The notes: generated by a model not told the origin, from the letters alone. A stretch of 32,478 nt of DNA from Bacillota bacterium (GCA_023414985.1 JAEZLY010000162.1:1-32478), one strand, 5' to 3'. Shown: positions 22,870 through 31,494, numbered from the stretch's first letter. A program made the numbers and translations.

Positions 22870-23307
22870 TTAGCAGATACTTTCTGTATACCTTGCAAAA
22901 TTATCTAAGATTGACTGCCATCCCATCCGCTGCTGCTCCAGAGAATTGGAGCTCTCCGCTTCGAAAGACTCAATTACCTCAGTCTCACTTCCCGATGACC
23001 GAAAGGTTACAGTAACCTTTCTTCCATCGCCAATCGTATATGCAATCAACTCATAATGCTTCACGTCATCATAAACACCGCCAAAATCAAATCCAAAGCT
23101 GCCGTCCTTCGCTTCCATTCTTGATAGGAACCTGCCACCAACTCTTAAATCATTTTCGGCATAGGGAGTGTGCCAATCCTCAGTGGCATTGTTCCATTTC
23201 TTAATATGCTCCGGCTCTGTAAAGCATTTCCACACCTCTTCTATTGAGGCCTGAAGCTTAGCATTTATTGTAATAACAGGTATTTGACCTTCCTTTATTT
23301 GTTCCAT
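22870..23307 (-). CDS. SRPBCC (AHSA1/START-like) domain protein
   Basis: This 145-residue protein has the AHSA1 pattern: ITINAKLQASIEEVWKCFTE at the N terminus, HIKKWNNATEDWHTPYAEND, DLRVGGRFLSRMEAKDGS and a last helix with EQQRMGWQSILDNFARY. The fold forms a hydrophobic cavity and binds small ligands or partners. AAAGGAGACGAAT precedes the ATG. It has its own promoter and precedes the PhnB-like gene in a probable two-gene operon. No specific function can be assigned. Confidence 0.85.
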   Translation of the reverse strand: MEQIKEGQIPVITINAKLQASIEEVWKCFTEPEHIKKWNNATEDWHTPYAENDLRVGGRFLSRMEAKDGSFGFDFGGVYDDVKHYELIAYTIGDGRKVTVTFRSSGSETEVIESFEAESSNSLEQQRMGWQSILDNFARYTESIC

Positions 23308-23416
23308 ATTCGTCTCCTTTCCGAATAACCTCTATTTACAACCTTACATTATAGGAAAACATATAAACATTATTATATACGGCAAAGAAAATTCCATTCC
23401 TTGCTATGTATACTTT

Positions 23417-23445
23417 AATATACAATATTCTATCTTTTTAGTCAA
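23417..23445 (-). promoter_or_regulatory. Promoter of the SRPBCC/PhnB-like pair
   Basis: On the minus strand TTGACT (23440-23445) and TATATT (23417-23422) are 17 bases apart. The 325-base gap 23308-23632 otherwise holds a very AT-rich leader and the hairpin at 23531-23563; no gene was seen in it. Confidence 0.65.
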
Positions 23446-23530
23446 TTATTGTTATTTTTCAGACAACTATTATTCATAATCTGAATTATTATTCATTTAC
23501 ACCACTTCTTTCTGATCCATAGAATCAATT

Positions 23531-23563
23531 CAGGGTGTGCATCTGTATTTTTTGCACACCCTG
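23531..23563. terminator. Strong hairpin downstream of the DUF1801 gene
   Basis: CAGGGTGTGCA (23531-23541) and TGCACACCCTG (23553-23563) form a perfect 11-bp stem with an 11-base loop. It most likely ends minus-strand transcription from the DUF1801 gene, although the better T-rich tail (TTTCTTCTT) is on the plus strand. Confidence 0.6.
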
Positions 23564-23632
23564 TTTCTTCTTGACCCTGTATTTTTTTACTTGATACTCT
23601 TTATGCTTTTACTCTTTATGCTTTTACTCTTT

Positions 23633-24004
23633 TTACTTTTTACTTTTTTCTCTATTCTCGGCTACTCTGAATGCAACGATCTTTCTGATCAGTTCATAAG
23701 GCATTGGTTGATCAAGCGGAAATTGTACCGAGCCCTTCGCCCCTTTATAAACAGAAAGTTCACTTCTGAATTGTTCCGTACCGGTTGGAGTCGGATAAAA
23801 ACCGATATGCTTTTTGAAGGCTGCAAAGTGAACCAGATTACCATTTAGAAAGAAGGTAGGCATTTGATAGCTGATTTTTTCTGTTGCCTCCGGAGCTGTC
23901 TCATGAACGATTTTCCGTATTTCTTGAAGTATCTCTTGAATCTCTCTTGGGAATTGACCTATATACTCATCAATAGTATGATATTCCGCTTTCTTAATCT
24001 CCAT
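23633..24004 (-). CDS. DUF1801 (YdhG/YjhX-type) protein
   Basis: The 123-residue protein has the family pattern TIDEYIGQFPREIQEILQEI, then APEATEKISYQMPTFFLNG, FAAFKKHIGFYPTP and a PLDQPMPYELIRKIV end. This small cytoplasmic family has a structure but no settled function. The ATG at 24004 has AGGATGG 8 bases before it; an in-frame ATG 45 bases upstream would add residues not seen in relatives. It ends in a lysine-rich tail. It follows the GNAT gene by 75 bases. Confidence 0.82.
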   Translation of the reverse strand: MEIKKAEYHTIDEYIGQFPREIQEILQEIRKIVHETAPEATEKISYQMPTFFLNGNLVHFAAFKKHIGFYPTPTGTEQFRSELSVYKGAKGSVQFPLDQPMPYELIRKIVAFRVAENREKSKK

Positions 24005-24079
24005 TATAAGTACCATCCTTTCATCAGCATATGTATATTTCTGTTTCATTTTATCCTTAAAAATCAGTAATCTTATTCA

Positions 24080-24970
24080 TCACAGCTTTTTCCAAACAGT
24101 CGAAGAGGCATAGGGTCTCATTCCGATACGATAATAGAATTGCTGGGAAGAGCCTACGAAAGCGATCTTGGCTCCTAGTGCTCCCACACGCCTTATCCCT
24201 TCCAGCACAACTGCTCTGCCCAGACCTAGCTTTCGATAATCCGGGTCAGTTGCTACCGGTTCAATCACAGCGAATCCGGCCTCAGGATCATACCACATTC
24301 CGCAATAGGCTGCAAAATTGCCATTCGGAGCCACGGCAGCAATCTTTAAGCTCAAATTCACATTCGGTCGAAGCATCTCCTCCTTTGCACTCTCTTCTCT
24401 TTCCTTCGTAAACGAGAATTCTCCCTCACCATTCAGCTCATGGTTAAAGCCTTTCCATAATACTCTTCGATATTGGGATAAATCAAAGGTTTCTTCCATA
24501 GAGGTTATTGAAAATCCTTCCGGCAAACTGTATTCTGTTGTGGTCCGATCAATATAGAATGCTGCATCGTGCTCCTTCTCCCCTGTTGCAGAGAATCCTA
24601 ATTGCGCCGCGATTTCCTGGAATTCCGCATCAGGATCAGCGATGACAACTCCGAATTCACCGTTATTAGAAAGCTGATCCATTGCATAGACTAATATTTG
24701 TCTTTTTATTGATGCATATTGTGGCAAAGCAAGGCAGTAAGCAGTACCTAATAAGCAATCATAGGTTGCCAGCCCGACCACTTCCTGATTCTCCTCCCAG
24801 ATACCAATCCTACCTACCGAGGTTTTATCGAGATAACTATGCGTTGTTACCCAATCCCATCTGGCGTAGGTAAACTCCGCATATCCCAATTTGACCAGGA
24901 ATGCTCTTACTTTATAATAATCCTCTGTAATTCCTGCCTGATCCGTATAGCTCCTGAACTGTACTGACAT
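24080..24970 (-). CDS. GNAT-family N-acetyltransferase
   Basis: The 296-residue protein has one clear GNAT domain in its C-terminal half: EPVATDPDYRKLGLGRAVV with the acetyl-CoA loop, then GALGAKIAFVGSSQQFYYRIG. The N-terminal half (GRIGIWEENQEVVGLATYD, FGVVIADPD) looks like a second, degenerate GNAT fold. GAGAGGAGATGCC precedes the ATG. It lies 19 bases after the helicase stop, so it is probably cotranscribed with that gene. Substrate unknown. Confidence 0.82.
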   Translation of the reverse strand: MSVQFRSYTDQAGITEDYYKVRAFLVKLGYAEFTYARWDWVTTHSYLDKTSVGRIGIWEENQEVVGLATYDCLLGTAYCLALPQYASIKRQILVYAMDQLSNNGEFGVVIADPDAEFQEIAAQLGFSATGEKEHDAAFYIDRTTTEYSLPEGFSITSMEETFDLSQYRRVLWKGFNHELNGEGEFSFTKEREESAKEEMLRPNVNLSLKIAAVAPNGNFAAYCGMWYDPEAGFAVIEPVATDPDYRKLGLGRAVVLEGIRRVGALGAKIAFVGSSQQFYYRIGMRPYASSTVWKKL

Positions 24971-24989
24971 GGCATCTCCTCTCTGATGA

Positions 24990-26723
24990 CTATTTCGAGT
25001 TCTTCTTTTGGGTGGAGTTTCTCCCGGAAAACCACTTATTGGATGCTTTAAAAAAACTCTTTTTTTCCTTTAGTACACCATCCGCAGTCATTCGATACTT
25101 CTTCTTCGGGGATTCAGCAACTTGTCCGGAAGCTCCCTTCGAGATATCTCGTTGTACAGCATCTCTCTGTGAGGAATCCCTTAGTGATGTATTTCTTTGT
25201 CGGGCGTCTCTCTGTGAAGTATTATTTTGTGAAGTATTTCTTTGTGAGGCATCTCTTTGTTCAGAATTTCTTTGTGAGGTATTTCTTTGCGAGGTATTTC
25301 TTTGCGAGGTATTTCTATTCCAGGAATCTCTCTGGGAGATATCCCTTTGCGAAGTATTTCTCTGCTGTATATCTCTAAGTGGTGATTCAGAAGTTTGCAA
25401 AGACATATTCTGAGATGAACTCCTCTGTGCAGCCTCAGGACTTACTGTGTTCTTTCTTGATTGTACGGATTTTATTGATTCTTTACTCGGCGAGGAGGTA
25501 TTGTCTGCCTTGTACTTAGGAGATGTGACTTTTACAGAATCTTTCCTGGGTCTTGGCTGTGTTGCCTTTTCTGCAGGGAAATTATTCATTAACGGGTAAG
25601 GATGATCCTTCACCTCTTGCAGGCGTTTTCCAATCAGCTTCTCAATATTAGCCAAGAGTTCCTTCTCATCAAAATCACAGAAGGAGATTGCTACTCCGCC
25701 AAGCCCCGCACGGCCTGTCCTTCCTATTCTGTGTACATAGGTTTCCGGCACTTCCGGCAGGTCATAATTAATGACATGGGAGAGCTCATCTATGTCAATT
25801 CCTCTGGCTGCGATATCTGTTGCAATCAGGATTCGTAACTTCTTGTTCTTAAAATTATTTAATGCTGATTGTCTGGCCCCTTGCGATTTGTCCCCATGAA
25901 TTGCTTGAGCTGTCACATTTTCCTTCGATAGTTGCTTCACGATACGATCTGCTCCATGCTTAGTACGGGTAAATACCAGGGCTGATACGATGGCTTTGTC
26001 CTTAAGGATATGCAGAAGCAGGTCCTTCTTGTTACCCTTATCGACATAGTACAGATATTGTTCTATGGTGTCTACAGTTGAAGACACCGGCGTAATTTCG
26101 ACCTTCGCAGGGTTTCTCAGAATTGTTTTAGACAGATTCGCTATATCCGTAGGCATAGTAGCTGAAAAAAGCAAGGTTTGCTTATCAACCGGAGTTTTGG
26201 CGATGATCTTTTTCACATCATTGATAAATCCCATATCCAGCATACGGTCAGCTTCGTCCAGAATTAATATTTTGATATGCCCGATCGTTACGAGTTTCTG
26301 TTGAATCAGGTCATTCAATCTCCCAGGTGTCGCCACGAGAATATCCACACCCTGCTGTAATTTCTCTTCCTGCGGCTTTTGAGAAACTCCGCCAAAGATC
26401 ACGCAGCACTTCAGCTTTGTATATCTGCCATAGGTGCAGAAGCTTTCATAAATCTGGAGAGCAAGCTCTCTGGTTGGTGTAACAATCAAAGCCCTGATAT
26501 GGTGTTCCGCATGATGAGGTACTTTTTCCTCGCTAAGCAGCTGCAGTGTCGGTATTGCGAAGGCAGCTGTCTTGCCGGTACCTGTCTGCGCACACCCAAG
26601 GATATCTCTGCCATTTAATATATATGGAATCGCTTCTTCCTGGATCGGGGTTGGAGTTACATAATTTTCTTTCTCTAAAGCCTTCAATATTTCAGGCATC
26701 ACTTTTAATTCTTTAAATTGCAT
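24990..26723 (-). CDS. DEAD-box RNA helicase, RhlE/CshA-like, with a tandem pentapeptide tail
   Basis: The helicase core (about 1-370) has the Q motif around Pro24-Gln28, AQTGTGKT (45-52), PTREL, TPGR, DEAD (156-159), SAT (187-189), ARGID and HRIGRTGR (331-338). It would unwind structured RNA with ATP, as in ribosome assembly, mRNA decay or cold adaptation. The tail (about 385-577) is disordered in character. Residues 450-529 are sixteen uninterrupted five-residue units of the form R-N/D-x-x-Q, most often RNTSQ, and the end is Lys-rich. AAGGAGCAATT precedes ATG. It leads a probable operon with the GNAT and DUF1801 genes. Confidence 0.92.
   Translation of the reverse strand: MQFKELKVMPEILKALEKENYVTPTPIQEEAIPYILNGRDILGCAQTGTGKTAAFAIPTLQLLSEEKVPHHAEHHIRALIVTPTRELALQIYESFCTYGRYTKLKCCVIFGGVSQKPQEEKLQQGVDILVATPGRLNDLIQQKLVTIGHIKILILDEADRMLDMGFINDVKKIIAKTPVDKQTLLFSATMPTDIANLSKTILRNPAKVEITPVSSTVDTIEQYLYYVDKGNKKDLLLHILKDKAIVSALVFTRTKHGADRIVKQLSKENVTAQAIHGDKSQGARQSALNNFKNKKLRILIATDIAARGIDIDELSHVINYDLPEVPETYVHRIGRTGRAGLGGVAISFCDFDEKELLANIEKLIGKRLQEVKDHPYPLMNNFPAEKATQPRPRKDSVKVTSPKYKADNTSSPSKESIKSVQSRKNTVSPEAAQRSSSQNMSLQTSESPLRDIQQRNTSQRDISQRDSWNRNTSQRNTSQRNTSQRNSEQRDASQRNTSQNNTSQRDARQRNTSLRDSSQRDAVQRDISKGASGQVAESPKKKYRMTADGVLKEKKSFFKASNKWFSGRNSTQKKNSK
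25137..25376 (-). repeat. Sixteen 15-base units coding pentapeptides R[ND]xxQ
   Basis: Within the helicase gene, 240 bases code sixteen units in perfect five-residue phase: for example RDIQQ, RNTSQ, RDISQ, RNTSQ three times in a row, RNSEQ, RDASQ and finally RDISK. DNA units are similar but not identical, which points to old duplication plus drift with the protein pattern kept. Confidence 0.9.
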
Positions 26724-26771
26724 AATTGCTCCTTGCTTGTTTTATTAGTTAACTTATAACATTAGACCACT

Positions 26772-26799
26772 ATTATATCATGCTATCATTTTAAGTAAA
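26772..26799 (-). promoter_or_regulatory. Promoter of the RhlE-like helicase operon
   Basis: On the minus strand TATAAT (26772-26777) is preceded after 16 bases by TTTACT (26794-26799). The leader is about 40 bases. Confidence 0.65.
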
Positions 26800-26823
26800 G
26801 TAATACATTCAATCCCTTACGTA

Positions 26824-27351
26824 TTACTTGTTTCGATATTTAATTGCTAATCCCTTCAAAAAATACTTGATATAACTGTCGCCACATTCTTTGTAATTTC
26901 GTTGGCCTTCTCTGCGTAAGACTGCACTTAATTCACTATTAGACAGGCTGGCTCCTGCTAAATTAAAAATATCCAATATATCCTCGCTGGTCAGTGCCAG
27001 CGCGATTTTTAGTTTCTTAAGCACAACATTATTTACAGTAGAATTATCTTTAATCATAAATACTTGTTTTTCCGGCTCTCCTGGTTTGGCTTCCTGTTTC
27101 CCTCTTTTTAATATAATAAGTCCGTTCAAAAAAGACTCCAGCATGAAGTTGTTACATCTTTTCATATCATCTGCGGCAATAAACTCCTCCTCATCCGAAG
27201 TACTATGATTACTGTTTTTAGGTTTCAACAGCATGCGTTGCAGTTCCTCTCTTGCCACAGTGATTCCACCCAGCTTGAATACCTCAATCATATCCGTATC
27301 CTTCATATCCAGGGCATACCTGAATCTAATCAATATATCGTTATTATTCAT
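26824..27351 (-). CDS. DUF1456 (YehS-type) protein
   Basis: The 175-residue protein contains two copies of the DUF1456 repeat: NNNDILIRFRYALDMKDTDM followed by FKLGGITVAREELQRML, and NNVVLKKLKIALALTSEDI followed by FNLAGASLSNSELSAVL. A KNSNHSTSDEEE linker makes it a little longer than E. coli YehS. It is cytoplasmic and of unknown function. The ATG at 27351 follows GGGAGTTAAG; an ATG 12 bases upstream is less likely. It lies between two RNA helicase genes on the same strand. Confidence 0.85.
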   Translation of the reverse strand: MNNNDILIRFRYALDMKDTDMIEVFKLGGITVAREELQRMLLKPKNSNHSTSDEEEFIAADDMKRCNNFMLESFLNGLIILKRGKQEAKPGEPEKQVFMIKDNSTVNNVVLKKLKIALALTSEDILDIFNLAGASLSNSELSAVLRREGQRNYKECGDSYIKYFLKGLAIKYRNK

Positions 27352-27407
27352 CTTAACTCCCATTCTGCCATAAGCAGCTCAAAAACCGAGCGAAACATCC
27401 GTTCTTT

Positions 27408-27416
27408 ATTATACCA
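27408..27416 (-). promoter_or_regulatory. Extended -10 promoter of the DUF1456 gene
   Basis: On the minus strand TGGTATAAT forms an extended -10 box (TATAAT at 27408-27413). No good -35 box lies 17 bases upstream. The leader would be about 50 bases. Confidence 0.45.
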
Positions 27417-27468
27417 CGTTATCCTAATTTAGATATCATTATCTTCACAATTCTTTGCTTTGATTAAA

Positions 27469-28926
27469 TCATATTGCATCCTTATCCTTCGCAATGGATA
27501 CCTTTAACAGCTTCCCGCCTATCATGGTGCTTTTCATTGCTTCCAGCACCACAGGGCCTTTTCCGTTTAATATTTCAACATAGGTAAGCGTTTCCTGAAC
27601 GTTAATAATTCCGATATCCTCCGCCGTTACACCTTCGATATTCGCAATTACCCATACAAAATTAGTGGCTCTGAGCTTCTTTTTCTTCCCACCGCTAAAA
27701 CGTAATTTCATAATACTTTGATTCAGCTGATCGCTTTTCCTACATTTCTTCTGTGGAATGATATTCATTTTAGCTTGGAATGCGGGCTTACACGCGGATA
27801 CCTCCTCCGGGGAAGGCTTTGACATTTGCTGAATTTCGAATCCAATCGTCTTCTCAATCTCATTCAGATACCTGATTTCCTTAGGTGTCAAAAAGGTAAT
27901 TGCCTTCCCTTTCTGACCTGCCCGTCCTGTCCTTCCTGTACGATGGACATAATTAGCAGCATCCAAAGGAATATCATAATTGATCACTATAGAAATATTC
28001 TCAACATCTATCCCTCTTGCTGCCACATCAGTAGCAATCAGATAGACATCCTCTCCAGTTTTAAATCGCTGCATGGCTCTCATCCGGTCCTTCTGTTCCA
28101 TCCCTCCATGAATTTTGCTACAGCGGTAACCTAGATCTGTTAACCTTCCATAAACCTCATCTACCCTATCCTTCGTTCCGCAAAAGATCATACAACTATC
28201 CGGGCTCTCTATGATTGTCACATCCTGAAGAAGCGCATATTTCTCTTCTTCTTCAGTGATATATTGGAAATGGCTGATTAAATCGGTCGTAATACTATCG
28301 TCACTTACTTCGATTTGGATAGGATTTCTCATATAGTGAAAGGCTATTGCTTTCACTTCCTCAGGTATGGTTGCAGAGAATAACAAGGTCATCCTTTCGC
28401 CCGGCAGTTCTTTCAGAATTGTTTCTACTTGTTCAATAAAGCCCATATCCAGCATTTTATCCACTTCATCAATCACAAGACAGCTTATCTTGTTAAGCGC
28501 TAAGGATCCTTTTCTGATATGATCCAGAACGCGGCCCGGAGTCCCTACAACCACATGAGTTTTTTGTTTTAATTCCGTTTTCTCTATGGAAAGAGGGTGT
28601 CTGCCAAAGACAGCTGCCGCTTTTATTCTTTTAAATCTTCCTATACTGGCAAACTCCTCTTTTACTTGAACAGCAAGTTCTCTGGTTGGTGTCAAAACAA
28701 GTACCTGCGGTTTATTCTCCAACCACTCTATTAATTCACAGATTGGGATTGCAAATGCTGCGGTCTTTCCACTGCCTGTCTGCGCTTTTACGATTAGATC
28801 GTTCTTCTGCAGCACGAATGGAATGACTCTGTCCTGTACCTTCGTAGGTGTCACATAGCCTAAACCATTCAGCGCTTCTGTTATTGTATTGCTTAGATTA
28901 TATATCGTAAAATTCGTATCATCCAT
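27469..28926 (-). CDS. dbpA: DbpA/YxiN-type DEAD-box RNA helicase
   Basis: The core has AQTGSGKT, PTREL, GTPGR, SAT, ARGID and HRTGRTGRAG. Motif II reads DEVD (VIDEVDKMLDMGF) instead of DEAD, a conservative variant that keeps both acids. The last 75 residues (LRATNFVWVIANIEGVTAED through VLEAMKSTMIGGKLLKVS) form the DbpA RNA-binding domain, which in E. coli DbpA and B. subtilis YxiN recognises hairpin 92 of 23S rRNA. It is therefore probably a ribosome large-subunit assembly factor. The ATG at 28926 (AGAGG 7 bases before) is preferred to one 15 bases upstream, though both are possible. Confidence 0.9.
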   Translation of the reverse strand: MDDTNFTIYNLSNTITEALNGLGYVTPTKVQDRVIPFVLQKNDLIVKAQTGSGKTAAFAIPICELIEWLENKPQVLVLTPTRELAVQVKEEFASIGRFKRIKAAAVFGRHPLSIEKTELKQKTHVVVGTPGRVLDHIRKGSLALNKISCLVIDEVDKMLDMGFIEQVETILKELPGERMTLLFSATIPEEVKAIAFHYMRNPIQIEVSDDSITTDLISHFQYITEEEEKYALLQDVTIIESPDSCMIFCGTKDRVDEVYGRLTDLGYRCSKIHGGMEQKDRMRAMQRFKTGEDVYLIATDVAARGIDVENISIVINYDIPLDAANYVHRTGRTGRAGQKGKAITFLTPKEIRYLNEIEKTIGFEIQQMSKPSPEEVSACKPAFQAKMNIIPQKKCRKSDQLNQSIMKLRFSGGKKKKLRATNFVWVIANIEGVTAEDIGIINVQETLTYVEILNGKGPVVLEAMKSTMIGGKLLKVSIAKDKDAI

Positions 28927-29051
28927 AGGTAAGCCTCTCATCTCTATCGTGTTATTTCAAATTATTTAAATCTATCTCCATCTCTGGCTTGCTTCATATG
29001 CTGCATATACATACCAGAACTATTCAGGAACCAAAAATCAGTATAAAAACG

Positions 29052-29080
29052 TTGACATACGGATATATATATCATACAAT
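29052..29080 (+). promoter_or_regulatory. Promoter of the SGNH hydrolase gene
   Basis: TTGACA (29052-29057) and TACAAT (29075-29080) are 17 bases apart. The start near 29087 gives a leader of about 66 bases. Confidence 0.8.
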
Positions 29081-29152
29081 GTAGTTATCAATACTACATC
29101 ACGTCACACGGATGCCATGTTGCAGATCATGATAAGAAAGAAGGTTGTCGTA

Positions 29153-29866
29153 ATGAAGCAAATAAAAAAAATCGAAGTTCTTGGAGATTCCATCCTTAAG
29201 GGAATTCAGGTTAATCCCGAAAACAAGCGCTATTACACTAAAAATGATATTGACATGAATATGCTAAGCAGCATGTACTCGCTGACCATTACGAATGACT
29301 CACGTTTTGGCTGTACTGTCACAAAAGGTTCTCAGCTTATTACCAAGAAGCTTGAAAAAGGATTAGAATTTGATGCGATCGTAATGGACTTCGGTGGAAA
29401 TGACTGTGACTATAAATGGGAAGAAATCGCTGCCAATCCGAACAGATGCTTTAAACCAAACACTCCTCTTGATCTGTTTATCACGGAATATACCAAGCTG
29501 ATCAGAACAATTAAGAATAATCATATTGTGCCCATTCTGACAACACTTCCTCCCCTGGAACCGCAGAGATTCTTTGACTGGTGGTGCCAGAATCTAAATA
29601 AAGAGAATGTAATGAAATGGCTTGGCTCAATCAAACAAATATATGATCATCAAGCTTCTTATTCCTCCTGTGTTGAAGAGATTGCCAGGAAAGAAAGTAT
29701 ACCATTGGTGGATATCCGATCTGCTTTCTTAATACACGGCAATGTTGGAAGCCTGATTTGTGAAGATGGTACTCATCCCAACTCAAAGGGACAAAAGGTA
29801 ATAACCGAAGCTTTTGAAAATTTCCTTCATAACAACCTCATACAAAATTCCTTGCTTCCCCAGTAG
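29153..29866 (+). CDS. SGNH/GDSL-family hydrolase
   Basis: The 237-residue protein has the block I nucleophile in VLGDSILKG, block III in DFGGNDCDY and block V in EDGTHPNSKG (Asp and His of the triad). Such enzymes are esterases, lipases or carbohydrate acetylesterases. No signal peptide is seen, so it is probably cytoplasmic. The ATG at 29153 follows GAAGG by 8 bases; upstream in-frame ATGs at 29117 and 29129 are weaker. It is a single gene, convergent with the phosphoesterase gene. Substrate unknown. Confidence 0.85.
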   Translation: MKQIKKIEVLGDSILKGIQVNPENKRYYTKNDIDMNMLSSMYSLTITNDSRFGCTVTKGSQLITKKLEKGLEFDAIVMDFGGNDCDYKWEEIAANPNRCFKPNTPLDLFITEYTKLIRTIKNNHIVPILTTLPPLEPQRFFDWWCQNLNKENVMKWLGSIKQIYDHQASYSSCVEEIARKESIPLVDIRSAFLIHGNVGSLICEDGTHPNSKGQKVITEAFENFLHNNLIQNSLLPQ

Positions 29867-29883
29867 TCGGAAAGCAAGGAATT
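29846..29883. terminator. Bidirectional terminator between convergent genes
   Basis: AATTCCTTGCTT (29846-29857) and AAGCAAGGAATT (29872-29883) form a perfect 12-bp stem. The SGNH hydrolase stop codon (TAG, 29864-29866) lies in the loop. On the minus strand TTTTG follows, serving the phosphoesterase gene. Confidence 0.75.
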
Positions 29884-29892
29884 CCCCATACA

Positions 29893-31494
29893 TTATTCAA
29901 CCTGATCGGGGTGAAGCTGTAACGCTTCCTCCCTGTTACCATTCCAATCTTCATAGGATATAATCATCTGCTGTGGTGATACTTCCACCCTGATTGCAAG
30001 ATAATCTTTTCCTCCCCATGCTGCCCCTCCGCCGATCACTGTCGGAAAAGAAGCATCATAATTCTTTGGTTGCAGCAGCAGCGGCTCATGGGTATGTCCT
30101 GAAAATGCGACATCGATTCCCGCCTTGGAAAGCATGGCTCGCCACTTGGCTTCATCGGTTTTTAGATAATCCTCTTCCGTCTGCTCGAGGTAGCTGTTTA
30201 AAGGCATATGGATGAATGCGATATGATAAGCCGCAGCCTTGTATTCCTCGCTCGCCAATACCTGTTCCAGCCATTTCGTCTCTTCCTCCTTAAAGGTCTT
30301 AAAATCCACCAAACCGCTGTATTCCTCGTGATTATCCCGTTTATCCTCTCCGGAATCCAAAACGATTGCATAAACCGGGCCGGTTTGAAAGGTATAATAG
30401 TATCTGTCATTAGGAAGTGCAAGATATTTCTTTAGGTTTCTTGCTTCAGCACCTCTCGTTTCATGGTTGCCTCGTACAAAGTACAACCGCTTACTGTGAA
30501 CGGTATATTTACCAAAGGGAGATAAAAATTTCTTCGTGACAGCTTCGAAATCCTCTGCGACTTCTACTGCATCCCCGTTCGATACAACAAAGTCATATGC
30601 ATTCCTTGAGAGGAAGTTCTTATAGATGTCCTGATTTCCATGGACATCATTCAGTACATAAAAGGTCACCCTATCCTTTTGCAGCTGTTTTTTATAATCG
30701 GTTAATTGAGAGGCTGTTGTATTTCCATAAGAGGCATAGTTTTGATACAGCTGATTGATCTTTCTGCTCTGAACGAAATAATATATTTCGTCCTTCCCCT
30801 TGATATCCAGCAATACTTTATGATACCTGGTATTGGCCTGCAGCAATCCGTCTTCCTCCTCACATACGGTAGTCAGCTGTGCCGGGTCAACCCCATATCT
30901 CACTTCACCGGTACTTTCTACATTTGTAGTCCAAAGGACAGCCAGCGTATTCTGATCCACCTCCTGCAATATTGGACCTGAGGTTATCCTCACCTGACTG
31001 AAGTCAAAGATCAGATACAAGGAAGCCCCTGCCACCAGCAGGATCATCAGTACCTGGAACCACCTGTTCCTACTGAGCCTTGTCTTCGGACATACCAGAG
31101 TTAAGAGCAAGATGATAGCAGCTGCGGTTATGTAGGGCATAGCGAAGCTCAATTCTCGGAACACCTCGTAGCTGATACTTCCCATCTGAAGGAACAAATA
31201 ACAATTCAATAGGAGAAATACTCCCTCCAAGAAGAGAAGGATGTAGGTTACTATTCTCAACGGAATAGTCCACAGTGCTTTCTTTGTATAAGCTCTTATC
31301 CCAGTTAAGAATAAAAAGTAGATTGTAACTCCCAACTGAATACAGGTAAATAATCCGGTGAAGGCAATCCCTCCCGGAAGCTTGATCGTATGATCCACAA
31401 AAATCCAGATTGACCGCATCAACAGGAAAAAGCCCAGATTAAACAACGCTAAAATACCACCGATATATATTACAAAACCGGATGTCTTTTTCAT
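29893..31494 (-). CDS. Membrane-anchored metallophosphoesterase with purple-acid-phosphatase-like N-terminal domain
   Basis: Five hydrophobic helices occupy the first third (about 8-30, 42-65, 78-103, 117-135, 147-165). A beta-sandwich region (about 170-260; TSGPILQEVDQNTLAVLWTT) resembles the Fn3-like domain before purple acid phosphatase domains. The catalytic part has NDVHG (Asp283, His285), NGD (306-308), RGNHE (341-345), His429 and GHTH (466-469), a full calcineurin-type dinuclear metal site. The last helix would place the catalytic half outside the cytoplasmic membrane, which is inference. AGAGGAGAGTAGT precedes the ATG. The substrate may be a phosphomonoester or phosphodiester and is unknown. 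Confidence 0.88.
   Translation of the reverse strand: MKKTSGFVIYIGGILALFNLGFFLLMRSIWIFVDHTIKLPGGIAFTGLFTCIQLGVTIYFLFLTGIRAYTKKALWTIPLRIVTYILLFLEGVFLLLNCYLFLQMGSISYEVFRELSFAMPYITAAAIILLLTLVCPKTRLSRNRWFQVLMILLVAGASLYLIFDFSQVRITSGPILQEVDQNTLAVLWTTNVESTGEVRYGVDPAQLTTVCEEEDGLLQANTRYHKVLLDIKGKDEIYYFVQSRKINQLYQNYASYGNTTASQLTDYKKQLQKDRVTFYVLNDVHGNQDIYKNFLSRNAYDFVVSNGDAVEVAEDFEAVTKKFLSPFGKYTVHSKRLYFVRGNHETRGAEARNLKKYLALPNDRYYYTFQTGPVYAIVLDSGEDKRDNHEEYSGLVDFKTFKEEETKWLEQVLASEEYKAAAYHIAFIHMPLNSYLEQTEEDYLKTDEAKWRAMLSKAGIDVAFSGHTHEPLLLQPKNYDASFPTVIGGGAAWGGKDYLAIRVEVSPQQMIISYEDWNGNREEALQLHPDQVE

Noticed and set aside
25137..25376. CRISPR or microsatellite interpretation of the 15-base repeats
   Set aside because: They are contiguous, in frame with the helicase, and keep a protein pattern; there are no spacers.
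25012..25413. Open frames of 133 and 69 codons on the plus strand with Cys/Phe/Val-rich repeats
   Set aside because: They are the antisense reading of the helicase pentapeptide repeats and inherit the 15-base periodicity; no start signals.
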